From Alistipes sp. (lineage in GTDB: Bacteria; Bacteroidota; Bacteroidia; Bacteroidales; Rikenellaceae), in contig JAFNUH010000128.1 in assembly GCA_017384185.1 (NCBI GenBank), positions 1 to 17,494 on the forward strand: a DNA stretch of 17,494 nt, given 5' to 3'. Positions 1-7,891 of this stretch are shown here, in pieces. Position numbers and translations under genes: made by a program. Position 1 is the stretch's first letter, and each line of letters opens with the position of its first letter. The notes beneath the pieces are model-generated. The model searched no databases. It saw only the letters and a program-made list of their open reading frames with translations, and was not told the DNA's origin.

Positions 1-1
1 T

Positions 2-340
2 CGCCAGAGCGAGCGTGCCGAGTTCTACAAAAACGAGAAGGAGGAGGAGCTCTTCACCACCAAGACAGGCTGGGAGTTTGAGTTCACATTCGATATGGCA
101 AAGATTTTCGCACCCGTAACTATGGAGCAGCTCATCGAGCGATTGGATAAGCGTGAGATGACCCGCCTTATCCAGGAGGAGGAGCGTCGTCGCAAGGCGG
201 CAGCCGCCAAGTCTAACGAGTCGCACGACCACAACTCGGGCGGCTTCGGTATGGGCTCGCTGGGCGGTATGATGGGTGGTCAGGGCGGTCAGGGCAGTGG
301 CTCTTCGATGCAGAACATCTCAAATATGGGTCGCCGATAA
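2..340 (+). CDS. C-terminal part of an unidentified protein with a Gly/Met-rich tail
   Basis: The reading frame is open from the window edge to a TAA at 338-340, so this is the last 112 residues or so of a longer protein whose start lies outside. An ATG at 95 exists, but the frame runs open upstream of it with ordinary codon use, so it is probably internal. The visible part begins with a charged stretch rich in Glu and Lys, then an aromatic patch (GWEFEFTFD). A probable amphipathic helix follows (about residues 40-65, LIERLDKREMTRLIQEEERRR), then a disordered tail of Gly, Met, Ser and Gln (GGMMGGQGGQGSG). I do not recognise the family. The next gene starts about 10 nt downstream, so the two are probably co-transcribed. 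Confidence 0.7.
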   Translation, partial: RQSERAEFYKNEKEEELFTTKTGWEFEFTFDMAKIFAPVTMEQLIERLDKREMTRLIQEEERRRKAAAAKSNESHDHNSGGFGMGSLGGMMGGQGGQGSGSSMQNISNMGRR

Positions 341-350
341 CAATTAAGTG

Positions 351-1190
351 ATGATGATGAAACAGAGAATAATAAAAACCCTACTTATACTCCTCGCCAC
401 GGGCTTCACGCTCACGGCGCAGGCACAACATACGTTCGGTATCTCGGGCGGTGCAGGCTCGTTCAACTCCCGCATCTACCCCAAGTACGAAACGAAGATG
501 ATTATTGGTGCTCCCAACTTCGGCGTCTCGTGGCGCTACTACTCGCTGCCCCGCTTTGTGGGTGCTGTGGGTGCCGATTTGGAGTATATGCAGCGTGGCT
601 ACTCGTTTGGCTACGCCTACTCTACCTCGACCGACGAGAACGGTATGGAGAAGCGTGAATACTCATTCTACACACGCCGCCTAAACTCTATTATGTTGCC
701 CTTGGTGTGGCAGCCGCACGTCTATCTTGCAAATAAGCACCTGCGCCTCTACCTCGAGGCGGCATTCACGCTCTCGTATAACTTCGGTGGCGACTACGAG
801 TATGAGGATACGGGCGAGCGTGGCGACTACACGTGGAGCAACGTGCGTGACAACCGCCTGAACTACGGCTTGGCGGGTGGCGGAGGCTTTGCGCTGCTCT
901 TTGGCAGGTATGAGTTTGGTGTGCGTGCCCGCTACTACTTCGGCTATGCCGACATCCTGCGCAACCGCAACAAATACTACGACAACGCAACCGACGGACC
1001 AGAGAACCCCTTCAACCTCACGCCGATTCGTTCGCCGCTGGATAATATAAACCTAAGCCTTACGCTCGCCTACCGCTTCAACAAGGAGGGCTTCACCGAG
1101 TGGTTCTACAAGCCACCCAAGCGTAACCGCTCGAAGCGTGAGTTCCGCTTCTCACAGGCGGGTGACACCAATAGCAGTTCACGCCGATAA
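351..1190 (+). CDS. Outer-membrane beta-barrel protein (porin/PorT-like family)
   Basis: A 279-residue exported protein. The N-terminus is a classical signal peptide: a short basic start, a hydrophobic core (TLLILLATGFTLTA) and a probable cut after AQA. The mature part consists of alternating aromatic and polar strands with Gly turns (FGISGGAGSF, FGVSWRYYSL, LEYMQRGYSF, FGVRARYYFGYAD, LSLTLAYRF), typical of an 8-10 strand barrel. It ends in a basic tail (KPPKRNRSKREFRF, then a Ser/Arg end), which is unusual because barrels often end on the last strand. The start lies among tandem codons GTG-ATG-ATG-ATG at 348-359. I take the first ATG; any of the three would give the same mature protein. The substrate is unknown. 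A PorT-type secretion role is possible but cannot be shown here. Confidence 0.7.
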   Translation: MMMKQRIIKTLLILLATGFTLTAQAQHTFGISGGAGSFNSRIYPKYETKMIIGAPNFGVSWRYYSLPRFVGAVGADLEYMQRGYSFGYAYSTSTDENGMEKREYSFYTRRLNSIMLPLVWQPHVYLANKHLRLYLEAAFTLSYNFGGDYEYEDTGERGDYTWSNVRDNRLNYGLAGGGGFALLFGRYEFGVRARYYFGYADILRNRNKYYDNATDGPENPFNLTPIRSPLDNINLSLTLAYRFNKEGFTEWFYKPPKRNRSKREFRFSQAGDTNSSSRR

Positions 1191-1199
1191 ATCGGGACT

Positions 1200-1232
1200 A
1201 TAACACTTATAGCACCTATAACACTTATAAAA
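1200..1232. repeat. Short array of the 9-bp repeat ATAACACYT
   Basis: Three full units (ATAACACTT 1200-1208, ATAGCACCT 1209-1217, ATAACACTT 1218-1226) and a fading fourth occupy the 64-bp gap between the beta-barrel gene and rbfA. Unlike the three other arrays in the window, this one has a single orientation and no facing inverted arm. An A-rich stretch follows and leads into the rbfA start. Confidence 0.85.
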
Positions 1233-1254
1233 AAAACAAAAAGAAAAATATACT

Positions 1255-1602
1255 ATGGAAGCAGTACAGACAACACGTCAGCAAAAAATCTCTCGCCAGA
1301 TACAGCGAGACATCGCCGAGATTCTCCAGAAGGAGGGTCAGGCAATATCACAGGGTGCGATGATTACCGTCACCACAGTGCGCATCTCGCCCGACTTCGC
1401 CTACGCAAAGGTCTATTTCAGCATCTTCCCCTTCAACCGCAACCAGGAGATTATGGAGGCGCTGGAGAAGAACAACTGGTTTATCCGTCGTGAGCTGGGC
1501 AAGCGCATCCGCAACCAGCTGAAGATTGTGCCCGAGTTGCAGTTCTTCCTCGACGACTCGCTGGAGTATATCGAGAATATCGATTCTCTGTTGAAGGAGT
1601 AA
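1255..1602 (+). CDS. rbfA: 30S ribosome-binding factor RbfA
   Basis: RbfA is a cytoplasmic assembly factor with a KH-type fold. It binds the immature 30S subunit near the 5' end of 16S rRNA and is needed for late maturation and growth in the cold. The 115-residue product has the usual family length. It shows the expected pattern: an N-terminal helix (KISRQIQRDIAEILQ), the KH strand with ISPDFAYAKVYFSIF (about residues 44-58), and the C-terminal strand and helix (LGKRIRNQLKIVPELQFFLDDSLEY). The ATG at 1255 gives a complete domain. It lies 64 bp after the barrel gene and 20 bp before the permease gene, so it is probably in the same transcript. Confidence 0.95.
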   Translation: MEAVQTTRQQKISRQIQRDIAEILQKEGQAISQGAMITVTTVRISPDFAYAKVYFSIFPFNRNQEIMEALEKNNWFIRRELGKRIRNQLKIVPELQFFLDDSLEYIENIDSLLKE

Positions 1603-1622
1603 AACCCTGAAAACCCCGCACG

Positions 1623-2843
1623 ATGAGTCTTAATCTAAGATACCTTATCGCAGCCCGCTATGTTCGTTCGCCGAAGTCACACTCGGTAATCAACATCATC
1701 TCGGGCGTGAGCATCGTAGCTATGGCTGTACCCGTTGCAGCCATCATACTGCTTATGTCGATATTCAACGGTTTGGAGGATATGACTCGTGACCAGTTCA
1801 ACGCCGTTGACCCCGACATCAACATCACCCCACGTCAGGGCACCACATTCCCCATCGGCGACATCGACGGCGAGCGTCTGCGCTCGACAGAGGGTGTCGA
1901 GGCTATCTCGTTCATCCTGGAGCAGAGCGCTCTTGTCGAGGCTAAGGATAAGCGTGCCATCATCACCGTGGCGGGTGTCGATGATGCCTACACCGACGTT
2001 ATCCCCATAAAGGAGCTGCTCATAGCAGGCACCTTCACCACCTCGCTCGACGAGGCGGACTGCCTTGTGGCGGCGCAAGGCGTGATGTACGACCTCGATA
2101 TGCTCAACACCTCGTCCATAGGTCAGCGACTAAGGCTCTACGCCATCAACCGTTCACGTATCTCGACACTGCTACCCGTTGGTGGCTACACACGTCGTGA
2201 GCTACCCCTCACGGGCATCTACGCCCCAAAGGTGAACGAGAAACACTCAACGATTGTCACCTCGCTACGTGCCGCACAGGAGCTGTTCAACTACCCCGAG
2301 CGAGCCTCATCCGTCGAGGTGCGCATCGCCGAGGGCGCCGATGCCGAGCGTGTGGCTGAGGCGTTGCAGAGCGTTGCGGGCGAGAAGTTCCGCATCCGCA
2401 CACGTGAGCAGAGCAACTCCATCTACCGCCTTATGGCGCTCGAAAAGTGGGGCGTATTCTTCATCGCAATGATGGTTATGCTCATCGCCTCGCTCTCGAT
2501 TGTCGGCACGCTCGTGATGGTTATGATTGACAAGCGTGACGATATGCAGACGCTGCGCACGCTGGGCGCTACACGCCGCTTTGTCTGCGACATCTTCATC
2601 TCGGAGGGTCGCCTGATGGCTCTCATAAGCCTCGCCATAGGTCTTCTCATAGGCATCACGCTCACCCTCGCCCAGCAGATATTCGGCTTCGTGGGCATCG
2701 ACGCACAGACGCTGCTCATCAACGCCTACCCCGTGCGCCTGAGCCTTGTGGATGTAGCGCTCACTGCCGTGGCATACGCCCTTATCTCCTACCTTGTAAT
2801 AAACATCACGGTGCGAGCCGTTATGGATAAAAATAACGCATAA
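1623..2843 (+). CDS. LolC/LolE-type ABC transporter permease (FtsX family)
   Basis: An inner-membrane permease of 406 residues, the usual length of the LolC/LolE group that extracts lipoproteins from the inner membrane with an ATPase such as LolD. The topology is typical. A conserved amphipathic start (LRYLIAARYVRSPKSHSVINIIS) leads into TM1 (about 27-48, with IVAMAVPVAAIILLMSIFNGLE). A large periplasmic domain follows (about 50-270), then three TM segments (about 277-302, 323-350, 370-395) forming the FtsX domain, with the coupling motif DDMQTLRTLGATRR between TM2 and TM3. No ATPase gene is nearby, as is common in Bacteroidetes. The stop TAA shares its last base with the ATG of the next gene, a lipoprotein, which fits an envelope role and suggests translational coupling. 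Confidence 0.88.
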   Translation: MSLNLRYLIAARYVRSPKSHSVINIISGVSIVAMAVPVAAIILLMSIFNGLEDMTRDQFNAVDPDINITPRQGTTFPIGDIDGERLRSTEGVEAISFILEQSALVEAKDKRAIITVAGVDDAYTDVIPIKELLIAGTFTTSLDEADCLVAAQGVMYDLDMLNTSSIGQRLRLYAINRSRISTLLPVGGYTRRELPLTGIYAPKVNEKHSTIVTSLRAAQELFNYPERASSVEVRIAEGADAERVAEALQSVAGEKFRIRTREQSNSIYRLMALEKWGVFFIAMMVMLIASLSIVGTLVMVMIDKRDDMQTLRTLGATRRFVCDIFISEGRLMALISLAIGLLIGITLTLAQQIFGFVGIDAQTLLINAYPVRLSLVDVALTAVAYALISYLVINITVRAVMDKNNA

Positions 2844-3688
2844 TGAAACTAAAACACATTTTTACTACACTCCTCATAGCTGCCACAGCGATTATGACCG
2901 CCTGCAACCGTCCGAAGGTTATCCCCGACAAGGAGCTTGGCGCCATCTTCCGTGATGCCGTGCTGGTCAACGCCTACCTGATGATAAACAACGGCACCAA
3001 CATCGACTCGCTGCGCATCTACGAGCCTATCTTCGCTCGCCACGGCTACACGGCAGAGGATGTGCAGTACACCATCCACAACTTCTCACGCCGCAAGAGT
3101 GCCAACCTGAGCGACGTTGCCGAGTATATGATTCTGCTGTTGGACCGTGAGGCTAACGCCCTTAATCTTCAGGTTGCGAAGCTCGACACCATCGAGAATG
3201 CCGCACGCCGTCACTACACCAAGACGCTACTCTCGAAGAGCGACATACGTGTTACCAAGGAGGCAGACTCCACCCGTCTGCGCTTCGTTATTGAGCCTGT
3301 CTATGCGGGAACGTACGACGTTCGAGCAAACTACACGCTCGACTCGCTCGACAAGGCTGCGGGTCGCCGCTACCGCCTCTACTTCGAGCGTCCCGACAGC
3401 TCGATACGTGCCATTGCCAACGGTATGATACAGCGCCGTAAGGGTGCTAACTTCGACCACCGTTACGACATAACGCCAGAGGATAACTACACCCGCCTGG
3501 TGCTTGAGATGTCTCACTTCTCAGACCCCAAGCAGCATGCCGCAACACGTATGCATATCCACGACGTAACCATCCGCCACACGCCCCCCACCGAGGAGTG
3601 TGTCGATATGCTCTTCAAGGAGCAGAGTGGCGTTCGTATCTTCTCCGATTCACTAATCCGTGCCATCGAGGAGGGGGCAAGAGAGTAA
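2843..3688 (+). CDS. DUF4296-type lipoprotein
   Basis: A 281-residue predicted lipoprotein. A short basic N-terminus and hydrophobic stretch end in a lipobox with Cys21 (IMTAC), so signal peptidase II should cut before it. The mature N-terminus (RPKVIPDKELGAIFRDAVLVNAYL) matches the pattern I associate with DUF4296, a domain found widely in Bacteroidetes lipoproteins and of unknown function. The second half (about residues 120-265) is beta-rich with polar strands and resembles no domain I can name. The gene overlaps the permease gene by one base, and the following amidohydrolase by one base, in both cases as TAATG. Acting alongside the Lol-type permease is plausible only from position. Confidence 0.8.
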   Translation: MKLKHIFTTLLIAATAIMTACNRPKVIPDKELGAIFRDAVLVNAYLMINNGTNIDSLRIYEPIFARHGYTAEDVQYTIHNFSRRKSANLSDVAEYMILLLDREANALNLQVAKLDTIENAARRHYTKTLLSKSDIRVTKEADSTRLRFVIEPVYAGTYDVRANYTLDSLDKAAGRRYRLYFERPDSSIRAIANGMIQRRKGANFDHRYDITPEDNYTRLVLEMSHFSDPKQHAATRMHIHDVTIRHTPPTEECVDMLFKEQSGVRIFSDSLIRAIEEGARE

Positions 3689-4818
3689 TGCGCCGCATCG
3701 CTTCACACTACCTTATCGACCGAGGCACCGTTACGCCTCGCCCCGTTGTCACAGTTGCTGACGATGGGCAAATCCTTAGTGTGGAGCAGTGGGAGAGGCT
3801 CGACTCGCTCGCCTCGACAGAGTTCTACGCAGGCGCTATCACGGCAGGCTTCGTCAATGCCCACTGTCATCTGGAGCTCTCCTACCTCAAGGGTGCTATC
3901 GAGCGTGGCACAGGCTTCGCAGGCTTTGCCCGAGCCATAGGTCAGGTGCGTGGAGGCTTCACGCCCGACGAGCGTCAGCGAGCTATGGCAGCCGCCGATG
4001 CCCGTATGTGGAGCGAGGGAGTGCAGGCTGTCGCCGACATCGTAAATGACGACACGTCGTTCGCCCTGAAGAGCCACAGTAGAATACGATATAAAAGTTT
4101 TGCCGAGTTTTTCGGACTAAATAACGATGTGGCATCCATCGCCCCACTCTGCCGTATGCCCCACACCTCCGCCACGCCCCACTCCACCTACTCGGTGCAG
4201 GACGAGGCTATGCGTCAGGTGGCACGTATGGCTGAGGGCGAGCCGCTCTCGATTCACTTTATGGAGTCGCCCGACGAGCTGCAACTATACGGTGGCGAGG
4301 GGTCGCTTGCGGCGTGGTACGAGCGTATGGGCTGGCAGTGCGACTTTCTCCACTACAGCTCACCTGCCCAGCGTCTTGCGGGCTCACTTGGGCGTGAGCA
4401 GAGGCTCATCCTCGTGCATAACTGCTGCGTAAGGCGGGAGGATATTGAGCTTATCAACAGCCACTTCACGCACCCCGTAGCGTGGGTAATATGCCCGCAG
4501 TCAAACGCCTACATCTCGTCACTCCGCCCCGCCGAAGCGCTCCTTCAGCGTGACGATGTGATGATATGTGTCGGCACCGACTCCTTGGCATCGAACACCA
4601 ACCTCTCCATCATCGAGGAGCTGAAGCTGCTTCACGATATACCTCTTGCCGAGAGCCTTTGCTGGGCTACGATAAATGGCGCACGGGCGCTGGGTCTGGA
4701 GCGAGAGATTGGTAGCGTGGAGAGGGGCAAACGCCCGGGCATAGTGCTCATCGAGGGCATAGAAACATCTGACGGTCTGCGCCTTACACCCGACGCCACA
4801 AGCCGAAGATTAATATAG
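3688..4818 (+). CDS. Amidohydrolase-superfamily metal-dependent hydrolase (deaminase-like)
   Basis: A 376-residue enzyme of the amidohydrolase superfamily, closest by eye to the guanine/aminofutalosine-deaminase group. Metal and catalytic residues are all present: HxH at His59-His61 (in NAHCHLELS), His190 (SIHFMES), His244 (LVHNCC) and Asp298 (GTDSLASN). The C-terminus has the usual NGARALGLE and GxxxxGKRPGIVL segments. I place the start at the ATG at 3688, which overlaps the preceding TAA. The frame is open further upstream to an ATG at 3598, but that stretch lies over the lipoprotein gene and lacks family similarity. If it is an aminofutalosine deaminase it would serve menaquinone synthesis, but no other futalosine gene is in the window, so the substrate is open. 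Confidence 0.85.
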   Translation: MRRIASHYLIDRGTVTPRPVVTVADDGQILSVEQWERLDSLASTEFYAGAITAGFVNAHCHLELSYLKGAIERGTGFAGFARAIGQVRGGFTPDERQRAMAAADARMWSEGVQAVADIVNDDTSFALKSHSRIRYKSFAEFFGLNNDVASIAPLCRMPHTSATPHSTYSVQDEAMRQVARMAEGEPLSIHFMESPDELQLYGGEGSLAAWYERMGWQCDFLHYSSPAQRLAGSLGREQRLILVHNCCVRREDIELINSHFTHPVAWVICPQSNAYISSLRPAEALLQRDDVMICVGTDSLASNTNLSIIEELKLLHDIPLAESLCWATINGARALGLEREIGSVERGKRPGIVLIEGIETSDGLRLTPDATSRRLI

Positions 4819-4824
4819 TAAGAT

Positions 4825-6504
4825 ATGAAACGTTTACTCATACTCGCCATTTTCGTCATCTCGCTCCTCGCCTCGTGCAACAAGGACGATGTGATAACCA
4901 CCAAACCTCTGCCCGTCATCTCGCTCGACGACGAGGATGGAGTATATACCCTAAAGCAGGGCGCAACGCTCACCATAACACCCACCGTGACCGATGCCGA
5001 GAGCTATGCGTGGCTTCTGGATGGCGAGGTTGTGGCAAACACCCCCTCCTACACCTTCACCGCCACCGAGGTGGGCACCTTCTACCTTACGTTGCGTGCC
5101 ACAAACTCGTCGGGCAAGCGTGAGGAGCAGATGCGTATCGAGGTGCAGGCTCTCCAGCCACCCATCATCGGCTTCGCCCTCGACACGCCCAACACTATGA
5201 CGCTCGCCGTAGGCAGAGAGTACACCCTCTCGCCCGAGATACTCCACGCCGAGGGGGCAACCATCGATTGGCAAATAGATGGAAAGAGCGTCTGCACGGA
5301 GCCGACATACACCTGCACGTTCGATAGCACGGGCGAGCATCAGCTCACGCTGACGGTCAAAAACGAGGATGGCACGGCAACGCAACAGCTTGTCTTACAA
5401 GTTGTTAGCCGCATCCCCGGCAAAGCCTATATCCCCACCCGACGCTACGTCTCGTTAGGTCGCACGCTGCAACTAACTCCCACACTTAACCACTTCTCTG
5501 CGCCCACATACCGCTGGGCGGTAGATGGAGGTGTGGCATCCAATGATAATATTTTCGCCTTCACACCCACAGCCGAGGGCGACTACGATATAACCCTTAC
5601 CCTCACAGACACAGACGGTTACACCCTGACGCAAAACATAACAGTAACCTGCTGCGCAGCCGAGGGAACATTCCGCCGCACGGCAGATGCGACGAGCAAA
5701 GCCTCGTGGAGCAAGCTCTACGAATACCTACCCGCACCGGGTCAATTTATCAACGAGGATAAGTCGGGATTCGACGCCGTGGCAACCCCTGCCGATGCTC
5801 TCGCATACGCCGAGAAGCGCCTCACCGAGGGGAAATATCTCTCGCTTGGCGGCTGGGGCGGATACGTTGTCGTGGGCTTCGACCACAGCATCGAGAACAC
5901 GGGCGGCAACGAGCTGAGCATCGCAGGAAATATGTTCACCGACTCGTCGGAGGCGGGCATCGTGTGGGTTATGCAGGACACAAACGGCAATGGCGAGCCC
6001 GACGACGAGTGGTACGAGTTGCGAGGCTCGGAGTGGGGCAAAGAGACTCATACTCAGCACTATGCCGTGACCTACTACCGCTCCGTGGCGGATGGTATGG
6101 GCGTGCAGTGGCGTGACAACAACCTCACAGATGGTCGCATCACCCGCAACCCGACACACACGCAGCCGCACTACTACCCCACGTGGCTCGGTAAGGGTCA
6201 TTACACGCTCTACGGCTCACGCCTTGCGCACAACACAACGCTCGACAGCTCAGGCAAATACGTCAACAACCCCTACTCGTGGGGCTACGCCGACAATGCC
6301 GGCACGGATGCCGACACCACCCCCACCGAGGGCAATGCCGCAAAGTGCCACCTCAAGATTTCCAACGCCGTACACCCCGACGGCACGGCAGCCGATTTGC
6401 AATATATCGACTTCGTGAAGGTACAGAGCGCCATCAACTACACGGCGGGTGCGCTGGGCGAGATTTCGACCGAGGTGATGGGCATCGAAGATGAGAATTT
6501 ATAA
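4825..6504 (+). CDS. Surface lipoprotein with three PKD/Ig-like domains and a C-terminal beta domain
   Basis: A 559-residue lipoprotein. The signal peptide ends in a lipobox with Cys18 (LLASC), followed by NKDD, an acidic context compatible with surface export in Bacteroidetes. Three PKD/Ig-like repeats follow (about 32-110, 113-195, 200-277), each with a Trp in the YAWLLDG / IDWQIDG / YRWAVDG position and a closing strand such as GTFYLTLRATNSSG. The remaining part (about 280-545) has PGQFINE, GGWGGYVVVGFDH and an acidic DTNGNGEPDDEWYE stretch that may bind calcium. It resembles cell-surface proteins of Bacteroides, but I cannot name a ligand. The start is 6 nt after the amidohydrolase stop, and the nitroreductase follows after 21 nt. 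Confidence 0.8.
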   Translation: MKRLLILAIFVISLLASCNKDDVITTKPLPVISLDDEDGVYTLKQGATLTITPTVTDAESYAWLLDGEVVANTPSYTFTATEVGTFYLTLRATNSSGKREEQMRIEVQALQPPIIGFALDTPNTMTLAVGREYTLSPEILHAEGATIDWQIDGKSVCTEPTYTCTFDSTGEHQLTLTVKNEDGTATQQLVLQVVSRIPGKAYIPTRRYVSLGRTLQLTPTLNHFSAPTYRWAVDGGVASNDNIFAFTPTAEGDYDITLTLTDTDGYTLTQNITVTCCAAEGTFRRTADATSKASWSKLYEYLPAPGQFINEDKSGFDAVATPADALAYAEKRLTEGKYLSLGGWGGYVVVGFDHSIENTGGNELSIAGNMFTDSSEAGIVWVMQDTNGNGEPDDEWYELRGSEWGKETHTQHYAVTYYRSVADGMGVQWRDNNLTDGRITRNPTHTQPHYYPTWLGKGHYTLYGSRLAHNTTLDSSGKYVNNPYSWGYADNAGTDADTTPTEGNAAKCHLKISNAVHPDGTAADLQYIDFVKVQSAINYTAGALGEISTEVMGIEDENL

Positions 6505-6525
6505 ACGACTAAAAATAAGTAATTT

Positions 6526-7053
6526 ATGGAACTGAAACAGATTTTGAATAGCCGCCGCAGCGTGCGTAAATTCCTCGAGGGTAAGGTCGAGCACGACAAG
6601 CTCCAGCGCATTGTCGATATGGCGTTGCAGGCTCCCTCGTCACGCAACACACGTTCGACACGTCTGCTTGTTGTTGAGCAGCGTGAGTTGTTGGAGAAGA
6701 TGTCGAAGATGCGTGACTACGGCTCGGCATTTATGAAAGATGCGCAGGCAGCCATCGTAGTTATGGGCGATAAGAGCCTGAGTGACTTATGGTTAGATAA
6801 TTGTGCCATCACCGCCACTATCCTCCAGCTCGCCGTTGTCGATGAGGGTCTGGCATCGTGCTGGGTACACGTCAACGACCGTCCCTGCCTCAAGGATGAG
6901 CCCGAGGGCGCTAAGGCTGATGACTATTTGCGTGAGTTGCTCTCGTTGCCCGAGAACTACGGAATCTTGTGTGCGGTGGCGCTCGGCTACTCCGACTTTG
7001 AGCCTAAGCCGCTACCCGAATATGAGGGCGAGGAGCGTGTGAAGTGGATGTAG
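6526..7053 (+). CDS. Nitroreductase-family FMN oxidoreductase
   Basis: A 175-residue protein of the nitroreductase superfamily, which binds FMN as a dimer and reduces nitro compounds, quinones or other acceptors with NAD(P)H. The N-terminus has the phosphate-binding pattern SRRSVRKF (residues 9-16), then APSSRNTR (36-43), and the C-terminal part has GILCAVALGYSD. The length fits the small subgroup. A conserved DNCAITATILQLAVVDEGLASCWVH segment forms the dimer core. It is the last gene of the rightward run. A perfect AT hairpin, a folded element and a rho-independent terminator follow. The physiological substrate cannot be told from sequence. Confidence 0.88.
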   Translation: MELKQILNSRRSVRKFLEGKVEHDKLQRIVDMALQAPSSRNTRSTRLLVVEQRELLEKMSKMRDYGSAFMKDAQAAIVVMGDKSLSDLWLDNCAITATILQLAVVDEGLASCWVHVNDRPCLKDEPEGAKADDYLRELLSLPENYGILCAVALGYSDFEPKPLPEYEGEERVKWM

Positions 7054-7063
7054 AAGAATACAT

Positions 7064-7088
7064 TATAATATATATAGAGTATATTATA
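7064..7088. other. Perfect AT-rich hairpin just after the nitroreductase gene
   Basis: TATAATATA (7064-7072) and TATATTATA (7080-7088) are perfect complements around a 7-nt loop, beginning 10 nt after the stop codon. There is no T-run and no GC in the stem, so it is unlikely to terminate transcription. It might act as a 3' stability element. Confidence 0.6.
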
Positions 7089-7119
7089 TAACAGCAATGT
7101 TATCTTGCTAATGACTGCA

Positions 7120-7230
7120 TACCTTGCGGCTTCCAGCCGCATTTACAAGTCTGACCCACCCCCAAACCCCCGCCTCAGGCAGGGGCTTTGGTCGCCGCAA
7201 GCGGCTCCAAGGGTCGGAGTACCGAAGGTA
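7120..7230. repeat. Multi-hairpin element closed by an outer stem
   Basis: The outer arms TACCTT (7120-7125) and AAGGTA (7225-7230) pair. Inside are a 7-bp hairpin (TGCGGCT/AGCCGCA, 7125-7141) and a second-level stem TCTGACCC (7150-7157) with GGGTCGGA (7211-7218). That stem encloses a GC hairpin at 7162-7191 (core CCCC/GGGG and GCC/GGC) and GCCGC-AA-GCGGC (7194-7205). A last small hairpin is CGG/CCG (7215-7224), which competes with the 7211-7218 stem. The element is much richer in GC than its surroundings and contains no credible gene. It could be a dispersed palindromic repeat or a structured RNA in the 3' UTR of the nitroreductase message. Confidence 0.55.
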
Positions 7231-7251
7231 ATATATATAAATATACAAAAA

Positions 7252-7281
7252 ATCCCAAGGCATCACCTTGGGCTTTTTTTT
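7252..7281 (+). terminator. Rho-independent terminator of the rightward run
   Basis: CCCAAGG (7254-7260) and CCTTGGG (7266-7272) form a 7-bp stem with the loop CATCA, followed by C and eight T. An A-run precedes the stem, so it may also work weakly on the other strand. It ends the rbfA-to-nitroreductase transcription unit. Confidence 0.92.
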
Positions 7282-7649
7282 GGACGAGCCATCAAGATTT
7301 TGTCGGTATCAAACCCATAATTCACTAATAATAAAAAATATCCGACACTATCAAAAAAGCCCGTTAGGGATATAAAACACTTGTAAAGTGCGATGCACAA
7401 ATGGAGTAGTAATTAGATTTTTTGGCTTCACAACTTCCAAAAAGGGTCAAATTCTATCCTAATTGTACACTAAATTGCGTTTTTTAATGTTTCATAGGCA
7501 GTTTGTTTTGGTGTTACATATACAAAATTACGAAAATTATTTTAACAAACAATTATTATCTACTTTTTTTACGCAAAAAATATATTTTTATTTCTGCCCT
7601 CCGACACCCCTTTTCGGGAGATTTTTGGCGGCAAAAAGAGATGATTTTT
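7282..7649. other. AT-rich gene-free stretch
   Basis: No convincing gene is seen. Two open frames beginning at 7463 and 7503 translate to Phe/Tyr/Ile-rich sequence without domain character, and one of them runs into the 9-bp repeat array. Small inverted repeats such as CCC-GTTA-GGG (7361-7370) are present. There is no strong promoter and no tRNA. A small RNA cannot be excluded. Confidence 0.6.
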
Positions 7650-7746
7650 ATAAGAATTATAGGTGTTATAGGTAGTATAAAAGTTTGTAGATGCAACCTC
7701 CAAAACTCCTATAATACATATAACACCTATATCACCTATAACTCTT
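7650..7746. repeat. Facing arrays of the 9-bp repeat
   Basis: The left arm has units ATAAGAATT, ATAGGTGTT and ATAGGTAGT (7650-7676). The right arm has the complementary units ATAATACAT, ATAACACCT, ATATCACCT and ATAACTCTT (7711-7746). About 34 nt separate the arms. They could pair as a long imperfect hairpin in more than one register, since a shift of 9 nt keeps the match. The array lies between the terminators of two converging transcription units. Confidence 0.85.
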
Positions 7747-7771
7747 ATCTCTCACCTCACCCCTAAAAATG

Positions 7772-7806
7772 AAAAAAGCCACAGGCGTTAACCTGCGGCT
7801 TTTTTT
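7772..7806. terminator. Bidirectional terminator, probably of lysS-tpiA
   Basis: An A-run, AAGCC, AGG, a CGTTAA loop, CCT, GGCTT and a T-run form a stem flanked by A and T tracts on both sides, so it can work on either strand. It lies about 85 nt beyond the tpiA stop and would end leftward transcription. Confidence 0.88.
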
Positions 7807-7891
7807 GACGAGACAGCCTGAGGGGTTAGATTTTATCCATAATCCACATTCACAATTTAATATCTAACCTCACCGAAAGCTCGCCTGAGAA

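Noticed and set aside
1200..1232. DnaA boxes or replication iterons
   Set aside because: TTATAACAC does not fit the TTATNCACA consensus, and the surrounding genes and dispersed positions do not look like an origin.
7120..7230. tRNA gene
   Set aside because: Although several hairpins are enclosed by an outer stem, there is no acceptor stem of 7 bp, no T-loop GTTCRA motif and no CCA end.
7523..7530. Minus-strand TAATTTTG as a promoter
   Set aside because: It fits TAnnTTTG, but no TTTG lies at the right distance upstream and no gene follows. It is likely chance in AT-rich DNA.
7463..7766. Two overlapping small open frames in the AT-rich gap
   Set aside because: The translations are low-complexity, lack a start context, and one ends in Tyr-Asn-Thr repeats that are just the 9-bp array read in frame.
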